Assembly (NCBI RefSeq): GCF_000422485.1
Contig: NZ_KE383848.1
Coordinates: 258,581-322,580, forward strand
From: Paenibacillus pasadenensis DSM 19293
GTDB taxonomy: Bacteria > Bacillota > Bacilli > Paenibacillales > Paenibacillaceae
DNA: 64,000 nt
Direction: 5' to 3'
Position 1 is the first letter of the stretch. Every line of letters starts with the position of its first letter. Under the pieces are notes generated by a model that saw only the letters and a list, made by a program, of their open reading frames with translations, made no database searches and had not been told where the DNA came from. Position numbers and translations under genes: made by a program. This document shows positions 51,738-60,809 of the stretch, in pieces.

Positions 51738-51762
51738 ACAAAAGCCGAAATCCTCCCGATAT
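51735..51762 (+). promoter_or_regulatory. SigD promoter of hag
   Basis: TAAA (51735-51738), 16 bases and CCCGATAT (51755-51762) fit the SigD consensus (TAAA-N15-GCCGATAT) with one mismatch. The TAAA includes the csrA stop. Confidence 0.75.
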
Positions 51763-51805
51763 ATAGGTTAGATCAGCTAAGGGCGGCCGACCTGCAGCTG
51801 ATTTA

Positions 51806-51844
51806 CCACAAGGAAGTGGGCTAACACTCAAATTCAGGGAGGAA
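51806..51844 (+). promoter_or_regulatory. CsrA-binding sites in the hag leader
   Basis: CCAC (51806-51809) and GTGG (51816-51819) form a short stem that presents AAGGAA in the loop, close to the CsrA consensus ACARGGAUGU. A second GGA is in AGGGAGGAA (51836-51844), the hag ribosome site. Bacillus subtilis hag has the same two-site layout. Confidence 0.7.
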
Positions 51845-51851
51845 CTCAATC

Positions 51852-52619
51852 ATGATTATCAACCACAACATTTCCGCCGTAAATACGCACCGTAACATGG
51901 GCCTGAACCAAACGGCTTCCAGCAAGAACATGGAAAAGCTGTCCTCCGGCCTGCGCATCAACCGCGCTGCTGACGACGCTGCCGGCCTGTCCATCTCCGA
52001 GAACATGCGCGGCCAGATCCGCGGCCTGGAGCAAGCTCAGCGCAACACGCAAGATGGCATCTCCTTCGTCCAAACGGCTGAGGGCGCTCTGAACGAAGTT
52101 TCCGCCATGCTGACGCGCATGAAAGAGCTGAACATCCAGAAGTCCAACGGAACCTACCAGGACTCCGATAAGAGCAACATCGGCGAGGAACTGACGGCTC
52201 TCTCCTCCCAAATCAGCAACATCCTCACGAATACGACGTTCAACGGCAAGAGCATCACGACCGGCGCGGGCATCGTGACGGACGACAAAGGCACGCTGAT
52301 TACGATCGGTTCTATTACGACGACTTCTTTCGGGGCTTTGACCTCGGCTGCTACGTTGACCAGCATCAACGACGCCATCTCGGCTGTTGCTACCGAGCGC
52401 GGCAAGCTGGGTGCAGTTCAAAACCGTCTGGAGTACACTTCCAACAACTTGGGCACGACCACGGAAAACCTTACGGCTTCCGAGTCGCGCATTCGTGACA
52501 CCGACATGGCGAAGGAAATGGTTCAACTCACGAAGAACAATATCCTTCTGCAAGCTTCGCAATCGATGCTGGCGCAAGCGAACTCCGCTCCGCAAGGCGT
52601 TCTGTCCCTGCTTCGCTAA
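51852..52619 (+). CDS. hag: Flagellin Hag
   Basis: Flagellin is the main filament subunit. The short product (255 aa) has the conserved ends MIINHNISAVNTHRN and LSSGLRINRAADDAAGLSIS at the N-terminus, and the C-terminal coiled coil ending QASQSMLAQANSAPQGVLSLLR. A Ser/Thr-rich central segment (about residues 135-180) replaces larger D2/D3 domains and is a likely O-glycosylation surface. ATG 51852 follows GGGAGGAA. It is read from the SigD promoter at 51735, with CsrA sites in its leader and a terminator behind. Confidence 0.98.
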   Translation: MIINHNISAVNTHRNMGLNQTASSKNMEKLSSGLRINRAADDAAGLSISENMRGQIRGLEQAQRNTQDGISFVQTAEGALNEVSAMLTRMKELNIQKSNGTYQDSDKSNIGEELTALSSQISNILTNTTFNGKSITTGAGIVTDDKGTLITIGSITTTSFGALTSAATLTSINDAISAVATERGKLGAVQNRLEYTSNNLGTTTENLTASESRIRDTDMAKEMVQLTKNNILLQASQSMLAQANSAPQGVLSLLR

Positions 52620-52638
52620 GAGTAGAAGCTCCGTCTGT

Positions 52639-52670
52639 AGAGACCTTAGACTCGCTCTAAGGTCTCTTTT
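52639..52670 (+). terminator. Terminator after hag
   Basis: AGAGACCTTAGA (52639-52650) pairs with TCTAAGGTCTCT (52656-52667), followed by TTT. Confidence 0.85.
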
Positions 52671-53116
52671 CCTTACCATTAAGGGCATAGCCCAAGCAAA
52701 GAATAAACTGCGCATTCCTCTTCTGCTTGCCGCGTTGAATGAAACGCAATCATCGTGAAGTGCAAATCAATTCGGCAAGGAGCAAGAGGAATAGAAATAG
52801 CAAATAGCCCGACTGCTAGCCTCGACGAACATCCCTGAGGTCTCAAAAGCCGTCTCGCTTCATGCGCCGCAAGTCGTCGTTCATGAAACGCCATTCTAGG
52901 TCAGAGAACCTGTTTCTGTGGACAAAGATAATCGCTAGGTCCCATGAAATGCAATTCGAATAGTCCGATGATTTAATTGTATATGAAGTGCCTTTTGACA
53001 ATGAAATACGGGGCTATAAAATGAGCGAGGCGTTGTTAATGCTAGCTTCAGCTATTATGTTGACGAAAAGAACAACCGATACATTCTTATACGAGTCCTT
53101 TAAAGGAGCAAAAGCC
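52671..53116. other. Gene-free region between hag and flaG
   Basis: No gene is supported. It contains the long inverted repeat at 52714-52792 and a T/A-rich stretch before flaG with no clean SigD promoter. Confidence 0.5.
52714..52792. repeat. Imperfect 19/20-base inverted repeat with 40-base loop
   Basis: Arm 52714-52732 (ATTCCTCTTCTGCTTGCCG) is nearly the reverse complement of 52773-52792. It would form one long stem-loop in RNA. No gene is associated. Confidence 0.7.
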
Positions 53117-53506
53117 ATGTCCATGAACGTATCCGCCTATCCGTCCATGAACAACAGCATGATGCAGTCATCCGTGACGACAGCTTCGGCGCCGTCCAGA
53201 GAAGGAATTGACAAGTCGATGGTCATCAATACGACTGATGCGCTTCGGCTTGCCGAACTGCGGGGAATCAAGCCTACCGTCTCGGACGAGCAGAAGATTA
53301 AAGCGGTTGATCGAGCCATCAAAGCCATGGAAGGCCCTCATACAAAAGTAGAGTTCTCTGTCCACAAAGAAACAAATGCTATTATGATTAAAGTCTTAAA
53401 CAAGGATACAAACGAACTTATACGCGAGGTTCCCCCAGAAAAAACGCTGGATGTAGCGGCAAAATTAATGGAAATCGCGGGTCTGCTCGTCGATACCCGG
53501 ATTTAG
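53117..53506 (+). CDS. flaG: FlaG-family flagellar protein
   Basis: FlaG proteins limit or tune flagellar filament length; the exact role is uncertain. The 129-residue product has a variable Ser/Met-rich N-terminus and the conserved domain VEFSVHKETNAIMIKVLNKD followed by ELIREVPPEKTLDVAAKLMEI. ATG 53117 has AAAGGAG eight bases upstream. It is 14 bases before fliD, so it leads the flaG-fliD-fliS-fliT operon. Confidence 0.94.
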   Translation: MSMNVSAYPSMNNSMMQSSVTTASAPSREGIDKSMVINTTDALRLAELRGIKPTVSDEQKIKAVDRAIKAMEGPHTKVEFSVHKETNAIMIKVLNKDTNELIREVPPEKTLDVAAKLMEIAGLLVDTRI

Positions 53507-53520
53507 AAAGGGGCAGAATC

Positions 53521-55044
53521 ATGGCAGGGGTACGCATTTCGGGCTTCAGCTCAGGTCTTGATATTGATGCCATCGTCAAGCAGCTGATGAAGGCGGAACG
53601 AACCAAGCTGGACAAGCTTAAGCAGAATCAGACCAGCCTGACCTGGCAGCAAGATCAGTTCAGGGAAATCAGCACATCGCTCGTTGATTTCCGTAACAAC
53701 AAACTATCTCAATACAATACGCTGAATTCCATGAGCGCCAAAACTTCGCAGGTATCCGGAAATGCGGCAGCCGTATCCATTACTTCAACCAACAGCGGCG
53801 CATCCGGGTCCATAAGCGTGTCGGTCAACAACCTTGCGACATCGGCGACCTATCTAGGACAGACAGGGGCATCGGCTGTTACGCCGGCCACGACCATGGC
53901 TGACTTGCACAAGACGGGAGCGACACCCAAAAGCACCGCCGTTGAAATTGGCAATGGGGCAATCAACCGATCTTTTGCATTCTCCGAATCGGATCTGGTC
54001 AGCGACGTGCTGGCTAGAATTAACGCCGACAAAGAGTTGAACGTTACTGCCATGGTGGGGTCCAACGGACAGATATCCTTCCGCAGCAATTCAACCGGAG
54101 CGGGAGCCATCACGGTCAAAGCCGATTCCATCATCGTTGACGACGCGACTGTCAAGCCTGTTAAAGTTGCGGGCAAGGATGCTTCCTACACGGTCAATGG
54201 AATCGTACAAACATCTAAGACAAATACAATCAGCGTCAACGGCTACAATCTGCTTTTGAAAGCCGAATCAGGAATGAACGGAGAAAGCACCATCTCCTCG
54301 CGAGTCGACACGGATGCGATCGTCTCGACTCTTAAATCATTTATTGCCGACTACAACGCCATCCTTGATAAGGTAAACGGCAAGCTGAACGAGCAGCGAT
54401 ACCGCAACTTCTCTCCGCTTACCGAGGAACAAAAAGCGGACATGAAGGAAAGCGAGATTACGCTGTGGGAGACCAAGGCCAAAAGCGGCTTGCTTAAAGG
54501 TGATTCCGCCTTGAGCTCGCTCGTCTCGGGCATGAGGACTTCACTCAGCTCGACGGTCGATACGGGATCCGGCTCTCCAATCTTGACGGGGCAGTCCATC
54601 GGCATCGTGACTGGCCAATGGAGCGAACACGGCAAGCTCTATATCGAGGACGAGAACAAGCTGCGTTCCATGATCGAGAGCAACCCCGACGAAGTCATCG
54701 CTCTGTTCATGGCTAAGCCGAGTACGGCTCCATCTACGCCTGGTACTGGAATCGCCACCAATAAGGACTACGGCATATTTCAACGTCTGAGCACGACGCT
54801 GATGGATGCATTGACGGCATTATCGGACAAAGCAGGAACATCCGCCTACAGCTCCGATAAAAACTCGACCTTTAAAAGCAATTCCGTTCTAGGCGAGCAG
54901 CTTCGAGCTCTGGATACGAAAATTTCGGATATGAACAGTTATCTGGTCCGCAAGGAAAACCAGTATTATAAGCAGTTCACGGCCATGGAAACCGCGATGA
55001 ACCGCTACAGTTCCCAGTCCTCGTCCTTCTCCAGCTTTGTATAA
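53521..55044 (+). CDS. fliD: Filament cap protein FliD
   Basis: FliD forms the distal cap that folds flagellin monomers at the filament tip. The 507-residue product starts with the conserved GFSSGLDIDAIVKQLMKAER, has a variable middle beta region and a C-terminal helical end (MNSYLVRKENQYYKQFTAMETA). ATG 53521 follows AAAGGGG. It lies between flaG and fliS. Confidence 0.97.
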   Translation: MAGVRISGFSSGLDIDAIVKQLMKAERTKLDKLKQNQTSLTWQQDQFREISTSLVDFRNNKLSQYNTLNSMSAKTSQVSGNAAAVSITSTNSGASGSISVSVNNLATSATYLGQTGASAVTPATTMADLHKTGATPKSTAVEIGNGAINRSFAFSESDLVSDVLARINADKELNVTAMVGSNGQISFRSNSTGAGAITVKADSIIVDDATVKPVKVAGKDASYTVNGIVQTSKTNTISVNGYNLLLKAESGMNGESTISSRVDTDAIVSTLKSFIADYNAILDKVNGKLNEQRYRNFSPLTEEQKADMKESEITLWETKAKSGLLKGDSALSSLVSGMRTSLSSTVDTGSGSPILTGQSIGIVTGQWSEHGKLYIEDENKLRSMIESNPDEVIALFMAKPSTAPSTPGTGIATNKDYGIFQRLSTTLMDALTALSDKAGTSAYSSDKNSTFKSNSVLGEQLRALDTKISDMNSYLVRKENQYYKQFTAMETAMNRYSSQSSSFSSFV

Positions 55045-55057
55045 GGAGTGATTTGGC

Positions 55058-55441
55058 TTGCTTTATTCTCCCTACCAGACCTACCAGCAGCGATCCGCCG
55101 AGACAGCCACGCCGATCCAACTGGTACTCATGCTTTATGATGGCGCCATTCGCTTTACCAGACAAGGCATGGAAGCTACCGCCATCCACAATTACGAACA
55201 AGCGAATCTCGGCTACTGCAAGGCCGAGGCCATCGTCAACGAGCTGATGGCGTCGCTTAATTTTTCTTATCCGATTTCCAAAGACCTGGTTCGGATTTAT
55301 GAATACGTGCTTCATCAGCTCATACAAGCCAACGTGTATAAAAAGACTGATCCTGCGGAAGAAGCACTCCATCACCTTATGGAGCTCAGGGATGCATGGA
55401 AGCAGATCGCTTCCCCCTCTTCCATTCAAAAGCAGGCATGA
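55058..55441 (+). CDS. fliS: Flagellar chaperone FliS
   Basis: FliS is the flagellin export chaperone. The 127-residue helical protein has the family's start LYSPYQTYQQRSAETATPIQ followed by LVLMLYDGAIRFTRQ. The TTG at 55058 follows AAGGAGTG. Its stop overlaps the fliT start by four bases (ATGA). Confidence 0.96.
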   Translation: MLYSPYQTYQQRSAETATPIQLVLMLYDGAIRFTRQGMEATAIHNYEQANLGYCKAEAIVNELMASLNFSYPISKDLVRIYEYVLHQLIQANVYKKTDPAEEALHHLMELRDAWKQIASPSSIQKQA

Positions 55442-55779
55442 ACGAATCAGTATCCTTGACGTTCGAGCTGAAGCGGCTCGCAACGGCGACGGATTCCCTT
55501 CTCTCACGAGCTTCAGTGGCGGATTATGAGGAATTTGTCAACTTAATCGATCTGCGCGAGGCGACGCTGCGACGCCTCCAAGAAGGGGGTGAAGCGAGCG
55601 ATGAAGATTGTGCCCTCATACGAGGATTGCAAGCTCATGATCAGCTCCTGCTTCACCATATGAGCCGGCTCAAAACAGAAGCCGCAGAAACGCTGCTTCG
55701 CATACAGCAATCCAGACAAGGCCGGAATGCTTATGAAGGTTACGGGGCCCAGAGCTTCTTTATCGACAAGAAGAATTAG
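55438..55779 (+). CDS. fliT: FliT-like flagellar chaperone
   Basis: FliT proteins are chaperones for FliD. The 113-residue product is helical with the short LxLR-type segments expected for the family (LTFELKRLATATDSLL; LIDLREATLRRLQE), but it lacks strongly conserved residues, so assignment rests mostly on position after fliS. ATG 55438 overlaps the fliS stop. It is the last gene before the terminator. Confidence 0.85.
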   Translation: MNESVSLTFELKRLATATDSLLSRASVADYEEFVNLIDLREATLRRLQEGGEASDEDCALIRGLQAHDQLLLHHMSRLKTEAAETLLRIQQSRQGRNAYEGYGAQSFFIDKKN

Positions 55780-55783
55780 CTAG

Positions 55784-55840
55784 AACCAAAAAAACGAGAC
55801 GGATCCGGGGACAGTTCGGATTCGTCTCGTTTTTTTGGTT
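55784..55840 (+). terminator. Bidirectional terminator after fliT
   Basis: A perfect 18-bp stem (55784-55801 with 55823-55840) has an A-run and T-run, serving both fliT and the convergent glycosyltransferase gene. Confidence 0.92.
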
Positions 55841-55870
55841 CAGACGGGGTAGATTCTTTGCTCGGCTTAA

Positions 55871-57817
55871 TTAAGCCAGAATTTTTTGGAACGGAGGCAT
55901 TTTACGGGCTGCCGGCATTTGCCGAAGCAGCTTCTGCTGTATTTCGCGGTACTTTTCGTCCTTGGCGCTAGCTTGCAAATATTGGACGTACAGGTAGATG
56001 GAGTCGGGAGATTTTTCTATGGCAGCTTCCAGAAAAGCTAGACCCTCTGCAAGGAAGCCTTTCTGAAGATGGTAAAGCGCAAGATGCTCCAGGTTTTTGG
56101 CGGATAGAGCTGCGCCTTGATCCAGCATCAAGGAATAATAATCCAAGGCGATGCCGGTTTGATGTTGCGCAAACATGAAATCAGCAATCTCGCTTAAAAC
56201 AAAATCATGCGCGTAACGCTGAATGAGAGCGTCGAAGCACTCATAGCGATGGTACTCGTAGCAAAGGCTCAGGACAGCCAAGGCTAGATGTCCATGTTCC
56301 GGAGCCAGTTCTTCGGGAGCGAGGCGGCCGTTCAGCATCGACTCGAGAAAGGAAAGCTTGTCCAGCGAATCTTCATCTGTGGCTTGATTCAGCTTCCAAG
56401 GAATTTCAAACTCCCAGCTAATGGATGCCAGTAAATGCAGCATGGCGGTCCGTTCATTCGGGAGCACTCCGTTCAAGCGGTCAATTACGTTTCGATAACC
56501 TTCCTCATCCTCAATTAGGAAGCAATAGTCGAGCTGATCCTCTGAGCTGAGCATGAGCGGATCGCTGAGATGCTCAAAAAAATAGCGGCATAGTTCGGTC
56601 TGCTTGTTCGAGAGAGAGGCTCGGAATAAAATATATTGATGCTTGGCATGGTTCGGATCATATAGCTTAGCCAAGAAAGCCGCAATTTGTACGGGTTTTT
56701 CCTCTCGTGCGAGGATAATGAGCAAGGAACGAAGCGCATTGTAATCGTGAATGTCCTGAACAAGCAGCTGCGTCAAGTAATAGATGGCATCAGGCCAGCT
56801 TTTTTTCCATTCATAGATGGAATATAGTTTGCGCATCGGAATGGTCGATGCGTATTCCGCGCTTTCAAGATAAAAGCGATGGGACTGTTCAGATTTTGCT
56901 GATGCTGTTGAAATCGCTTCTTTGTAGGAGTCGGCAGCATCTTCAATAAACCCTAAATGATGGAAGATGGCTGCTTTGAAAAACATATACTCCGGATATT
57001 CTTTCCAGAGGGAGAGACGCTCCTCAAGCAGCGCCCAAGCATCCGTAAGCCTTTCCATCTGCAAATAAGCATGGACGAGCGAGATGACGCAATGCGGATA
57101 CCAGGATGAGTTCAAAGCGTTTTTTTGCTTTTTTAATGAGCGCTCGTAATAATAGATAGCTTTCACAAAATTCTTTGCGACAGCGGCTTCATTTCCGAGC
57201 GTGTAGTAGTCATACGCAGAAAATCCGGACTGCTGCTTCAGTTCCTTGAACAGTCCGGCGTTGCGTTGAAGCTTATCCTTTTCCTTTACCACTTCTTGCA
57301 AGTAACCGGTATGGAAGATGGATACGGGCGCCAAAGCGGAAAGCAGCTCGCCATGAGGGGAATACAGCTGCTCATGAATGGGCCGTTCATACTGAATGCC
57401 GAAGCCGTTCGGGAAAAGCCTCGGGATTTCACCGCTTGTCAAAACAGATTTCTCTTTGGATTTTCCGACAAAGTTGATGACGTTGATGGCATAAACAACA
57501 GTGGGAGAAGGCTCAGCTTGTTCCAGAAAGGATCGAAGCTTTGCCGCATCGCCTGGCGCAAAATATTCATCCGCATCCAGAAAAAGAATCCATCTTCCAT
57601 TCGCCCGGCGAATAGCTTCGTTGCGGGCTCTAGAAAAATCATTGACCCAGACGAAGTCGTGCACATGATCTGTATAAGAAAGAGCCAACTGCTTGGTTCG
57701 GTCGATTGAACCTGTATCAATGACAATGATCTCATCGACAACCTCTTTCAAACTGTCGAGGCAACGCTCGATGACCAGCTCTTCATTTTTGACAATCATG
57801 CAAAGGGATATGAGCAT
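55871..57817 (-). CDS. Family 2 glycosyltransferase with TPR-like repeats, probable flagellin glycosylation
   Basis: The 648-residue product has a GT2 domain at the N-terminus (ISLCMIVKNEELVIERCLDS, IVIDTGSIDRT, WILFLDADEYF with the DxD metal site). A long helical repeat region follows (about residues 200-640), typical of SunS-like or TPR-fused protein glycosyltransferases. It should transfer sugar from a nucleotide donor. It is placed convergent with fliT and close to flagellin, like the glycosyltransferase genes that modify flagellin in some Paenibacillus. ATG at 57817-57815 follows TAGGAGA on the minus strand. Confidence 0.88.
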   Translation of the reverse strand: MLISLCMIVKNEELVIERCLDSLKEVVDEIIVIDTGSIDRTKQLALSYTDHVHDFVWVNDFSRARNEAIRRANGRWILFLDADEYFAPGDAAKLRSFLEQAEPSPTVVYAINVINFVGKSKEKSVLTSGEIPRLFPNGFGIQYERPIHEQLYSPHGELLSALAPVSIFHTGYLQEVVKEKDKLQRNAGLFKELKQQSGFSAYDYYTLGNEAAVAKNFVKAIYYYERSLKKQKNALNSSWYPHCVISLVHAYLQMERLTDAWALLEERLSLWKEYPEYMFFKAAIFHHLGFIEDAADSYKEAISTASAKSEQSHRFYLESAEYASTIPMRKLYSIYEWKKSWPDAIYYLTQLLVQDIHDYNALRSLLIILAREEKPVQIAAFLAKLYDPNHAKHQYILFRASLSNKQTELCRYFFEHLSDPLMLSSEDQLDYCFLIEDEEGYRNVIDRLNGVLPNERTAMLHLLASISWEFEIPWKLNQATDEDSLDKLSFLESMLNGRLAPEELAPEHGHLALAVLSLCYEYHRYECFDALIQRYAHDFVLSEIADFMFAQHQTGIALDYYSLMLDQGAALSAKNLEHLALYHLQKGFLAEGLAFLEAAIEKSPDSIYLYVQYLQASAKDEKYREIQQKLLRQMPAARKMPPFQKILA

Positions 57818-57917
57818 ATCAAGTCTCCTAAAGGCGTGTTGGTTTATTTATTTATCGGATATCAATTGCCTTTTCGATAGCTCGATAAAAATTGGAATTA
57901 TCTTTTCACCAGATAAT

Positions 57918-57925
57918 GCCGATAT
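57918..57925 (+). promoter_or_regulatory. SigD -10-like element before the glycosyltransferase/methyltransferase gene
   Basis: GCCGATAT matches the SigD -10 exactly and lies 37 bases before the start codon. The -35 is poor, so it is a candidate only. Confidence 0.45.
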
Positions 57926-57962
57926 ATACTTATCACAACAGCCTGTCTGGGGGACGGAATTC

Positions 57963-59732
57963 ATGAGCTGCAAAACGAGCATAGTCATCCTTACATATAA
58001 CCAGCTGGACTACACCAAGCTTTGTTTGGAGAGCATACGAGCCTATACGCCATCGGAGTCTTATGAACTCATTGTCGTTGATAATGCTTCGACGGACGGG
58101 ACCCGGGAATGGCTCCAACAGCAGCAGGACCTCAAGCTGCTTCTGAATAATGACAATGTCGGGTTTCCAAAAGGATGCAATCAAGGCATAGAAATGTCGG
58201 AATCCGATACGGACATCCTTCTGTTGAATAATGATACCATCGTGACGGAAGGGTGGCTTGAGCGGCTGCAGAAGCAGCTCCATTCCATTCCAGAGATCGG
58301 AGCCGTAGGGCCGATTACAAACAATGCGGCCTATTATCAGACGGTTCCTGTTCCGTATCAAACGCTTGATGAGATGCAGGCCTTTTCTGGAGAGCTCGCA
58401 CTGAAAAACGAGCGTGCAGAACGGCGGCTCAAGCTGATTGGCTTCTGTATGCTCATCAAGCGCAAGGCACTGCTCGAAACGGGACTGTTGGATGAGCAAT
58501 TCAGTCCTGGCAATTATGAGGATGACGATTACTCGATGAGGCTGACGATGAGCGGGTATCAGCTTTGGCTATGCCGAAACACCTTTATCCACCACTTCGG
58601 AGGGACATCGTTCGGGCAGAAGCCGCAAGCCTATTACGATTTAATGAAAAGGAACGAAAAGATGTTTGAGGAAAAGTGGGGATTTAATCCGGCTTATTCC
58701 TGCTACATCCGTCACGAGATTATTTCGGCCATACAAGCTCATCCTGAGGCCCGAATTCGAGTGTTAGAGGTGGGTTGTGCTTGCGGAGGCACGCTGCTGA
58801 ATATCAAGCATCTATACAAGAACGTCGAGCTTCATGGGATTGAGCTCAACGAGCATTCCGCAAAAATTGCCGCTACGTTCGCACAAGTCAGGGCAGATAA
58901 TATCGAACAGCAGATGAGCTATGACGAAGGCTATTTCGATTACATCATCTTTGCTGATGTTCTGGAACACTTAATTAATCCGTGGCTGGTCGTACGCAAT
59001 ATGAAGAGGTATTTGAAGCCGAGAGGGCAGATGCTGGTCAGCTTGCCGAACGTCATGCACATTTCAATCCTGCAGGATTTGTTAAACGGCAAGTGGGAGT
59101 ATGCAGATGCCGGCTTGCTGGACCGCACTCACATGAGGTTTTTCACCAAGCAGCAGCTGGTCGAGATGTTCAACGATGCTGGATTCAGCCAGGTTGACCT
59201 AGGCTCCTCCCGCATTCCTTTGAGCATAGAGCAGCAAGGCTTGCTGGATCGCTTGAGCACGCTGTCCCGTCTATCGGATTTCTCCGACCAAGCGTCCACT
59301 TATCAATACATTGCTCGACTGCGTCAGCAGGATCCCGTCCAAGAAGTGGACCTACTCACACAGCTGCTTGCGGTTCAAGGCAGTTCGGAAGCTACCGTAC
59401 AGGAACTGGCTTTTCTCGTAAAAGACGATTCCGAGTTGTTTCAATATGCCATAGCCTCGCTGAGCAATTACGGCAAAGCTATAATTCCAATCTTGAATTC
59501 CCTTTGCGATACGTTCATAGAATGGAATGAGCTCGAGAAAGTGATTCCCTTGCTTCAACAAGCTCTTTTACTGGATCCGGAGCATCAATTAACTATATTT
59601 AATTTAGGCGCTTTTTTGTACCATCTCGGAGAGCATCGGTTGGCTTTGACCTATCTCAACCAGCTTAAGCATCGAGATGAGGCGATAGAGTCCCTTATTC
59701 AAGATGCGGAGCAACGTTTGATTGTTGGCTGA
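57963..59732 (+). CDS. Fusion of GT2 glycosyltransferase, SAM methyltransferase and helical repeats
   Basis: The 589-residue product combines three parts. An N-terminal GT2 domain (about residues 1-230) has TSIVILTYNQLDYTKLCLES, IVVDNASTDGTREW and LLLNNDT. A class I methyltransferase follows (about 270-430) with VLEVGCACGGTLLNI and DVLEHLINPW. The C-terminal ~150 residues are TPR-like (LLLDPEHQLTIFNLGAFLYHLGEH). It may build and methylate a glycan. The start ATG 57963 has GGGGGAC upstream and a GCCGATAT element at 57918. It is divergent from the GT2/TPR gene and next to flagellar genes, so flagellin modification is inferred. Confidence 0.88.
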   Translation: MSCKTSIVILTYNQLDYTKLCLESIRAYTPSESYELIVVDNASTDGTREWLQQQQDLKLLLNNDNVGFPKGCNQGIEMSESDTDILLLNNDTIVTEGWLERLQKQLHSIPEIGAVGPITNNAAYYQTVPVPYQTLDEMQAFSGELALKNERAERRLKLIGFCMLIKRKALLETGLLDEQFSPGNYEDDDYSMRLTMSGYQLWLCRNTFIHHFGGTSFGQKPQAYYDLMKRNEKMFEEKWGFNPAYSCYIRHEIISAIQAHPEARIRVLEVGCACGGTLLNIKHLYKNVELHGIELNEHSAKIAATFAQVRADNIEQQMSYDEGYFDYIIFADVLEHLINPWLVVRNMKRYLKPRGQMLVSLPNVMHISILQDLLNGKWEYADAGLLDRTHMRFFTKQQLVEMFNDAGFSQVDLGSSRIPLSIEQQGLLDRLSTLSRLSDFSDQASTYQYIARLRQQDPVQEVDLLTQLLAVQGSSEATVQELAFLVKDDSELFQYAIASLSNYGKAIIPILNSLCDTFIEWNELEKVIPLLQQALLLDPEHQLTIFNLGAFLYHLGEHRLALTYLNQLKHRDEAIESLIQDAEQRLIVG

Positions 59733-59762
59733 ACTTATCCGAAACCATAAAATTCATATAGA

Positions 59763-59793
59763 AAGGGGCTTCGTCTTCAAGACGAAGCCCCTT
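59763..59793 (+). terminator. Bidirectional terminator between convergent genes
   Basis: AAGGGGCTTCGTCTT (59763-59777) pairs perfectly with AAGACGAAGCCCCTT (59779-59793). No strong T-run, but the two genes converge here. Confidence 0.7.
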
Positions 59794-59798
59794 ATCAT

Positions 59799-60809
59799 TT
59801 AGTTGGAGAGATATGCTTTCCAAGCGGAGAATTGTTCCGAAACCATAGCAAGGAAAAAAGCTTCATCGGTCTCCATATCAATGGCTACTGCCAGATCAAG
59901 CAGCGAATGGGTGAGGTCGTTTGCTCGATTTTTCAAGTCTAGATCGTGAAACAAGGAACGTGACATCGATAGATGCCGTTCCATTTCTCGCGCGGCATAG
60001 ATAGCGTCGCTGAGAAGGGGCTGATAGTCACTAGATCGTTCGGAACAGAATGGAGCGGCAAAGAGAGCCTGCATGTGCTGTTCCAATTCATTCTGCAACA
60101 GGTTTAATGCATGAATATGAGGAGGGGCAGAGAAATTAGGATAAGCAAGGTGCTTCGTGTACGACCATACAAATCTCTCGTCTCCCAGCTGGAAGACTTC
60201 GCAGGTTCCATCGCGTTCTAATTCCTCTAAATCAATGGAACAGCGCCCCGAACCGAAGGCTGTCATCTGACCGCCTGGACGAAGCAGACGTTTGCAGGAT
60301 GCAATCAGGTTGCCTTCGCCGCTGAGCTGCGATAATTCCATATCGATGAGAATAAACGAGAAAGTTTGTTCGGACAACAGGGCTAGATCATGCAATTCCT
60401 GTCCCCGGATGAAGGCACCAGCAGCTGTCGCCGATGCGGTAGAAGACGGCAGACAAAAAGTGACATAACGATGCTGAGCATCAAAGCTATGAAGGATGCT
60501 GGAGAAGAAGGACAGATTCGTTCCGGATTCTACATTTAGAACGGCGATCGGGTCTGGCGATGCAGACAGCTGTCGATACATGCAGCCTATCAAGAGTACC
60601 ATTTGAGCCTGGAAAGCTTCCGGTACTTTCAGACCATAGATAGAGTTGATGATCGCTAGAAAGTTCTCTGCCTGTCGCTGAACGGTAATGGCGCACCAGT
60701 TGTGAAGAGGATCAAGGAAACGATGGATCAGCCGATTCTCAAACCACAGCTCGCAGTTCTTGAGTTCGAATGTCTCTCCATAAAAACGGAGTCTTTTAAT
60801 CTCTTTGAT
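59799..60809 (-). CDS. Methyltransferase-like protein of the glycosylation module; start codon unclear
   Basis: The C-terminal part from ATG 60602 (267 aa) includes a Rossmann-like beginning (VLNVESGTNLSFF) and CKRLLRPGGQMTAFGSG, reminiscent of a methyltransferase that may have lost some SAM-binding residues. The same frame stays open another 69 codons upstream to 60809, with clearly protein-like sequence (RLRFYGETFELKN, FENRLIHRFLDPL), but has no ATG, GTG or TTG there. ATC at 60809-60807 has AAAGGGG nine bases upstream, and ATT at 60800-60798 overlaps the stop of the preceding gene. Translation may start at one of these rare codons, or by frameshift from the upstream gene. Confidence 0.7.
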   Translation of the reverse strand: MKEIKRLRFYGETFELKNCELWFENRLIHRFLDPLHNWCAITVQRQAENFLAIINSIYGLKVPEAFQAQMVLLIGCMYRQLSASPDPIAVLNVESGTNLSFFSSILHSFDAQHRYVTFCLPSSTASATAAGAFIRGQELHDLALLSEQTFSFILIDMELSQLSGEGNLIASCKRLLRPGGQMTAFGSGRCSIDLEELERDGTCEVFQLGDERFVWSYTKHLAYPNFSAPPHIHALNLLQNELEQHMQALFAAPFCSERSSDYQPLLSDAIYAAREMERHLSMSRSLFHDLDLKNRANDLTHSLLDLAVAIDMETDEAFFLAMVSEQFSAWKAYLSN

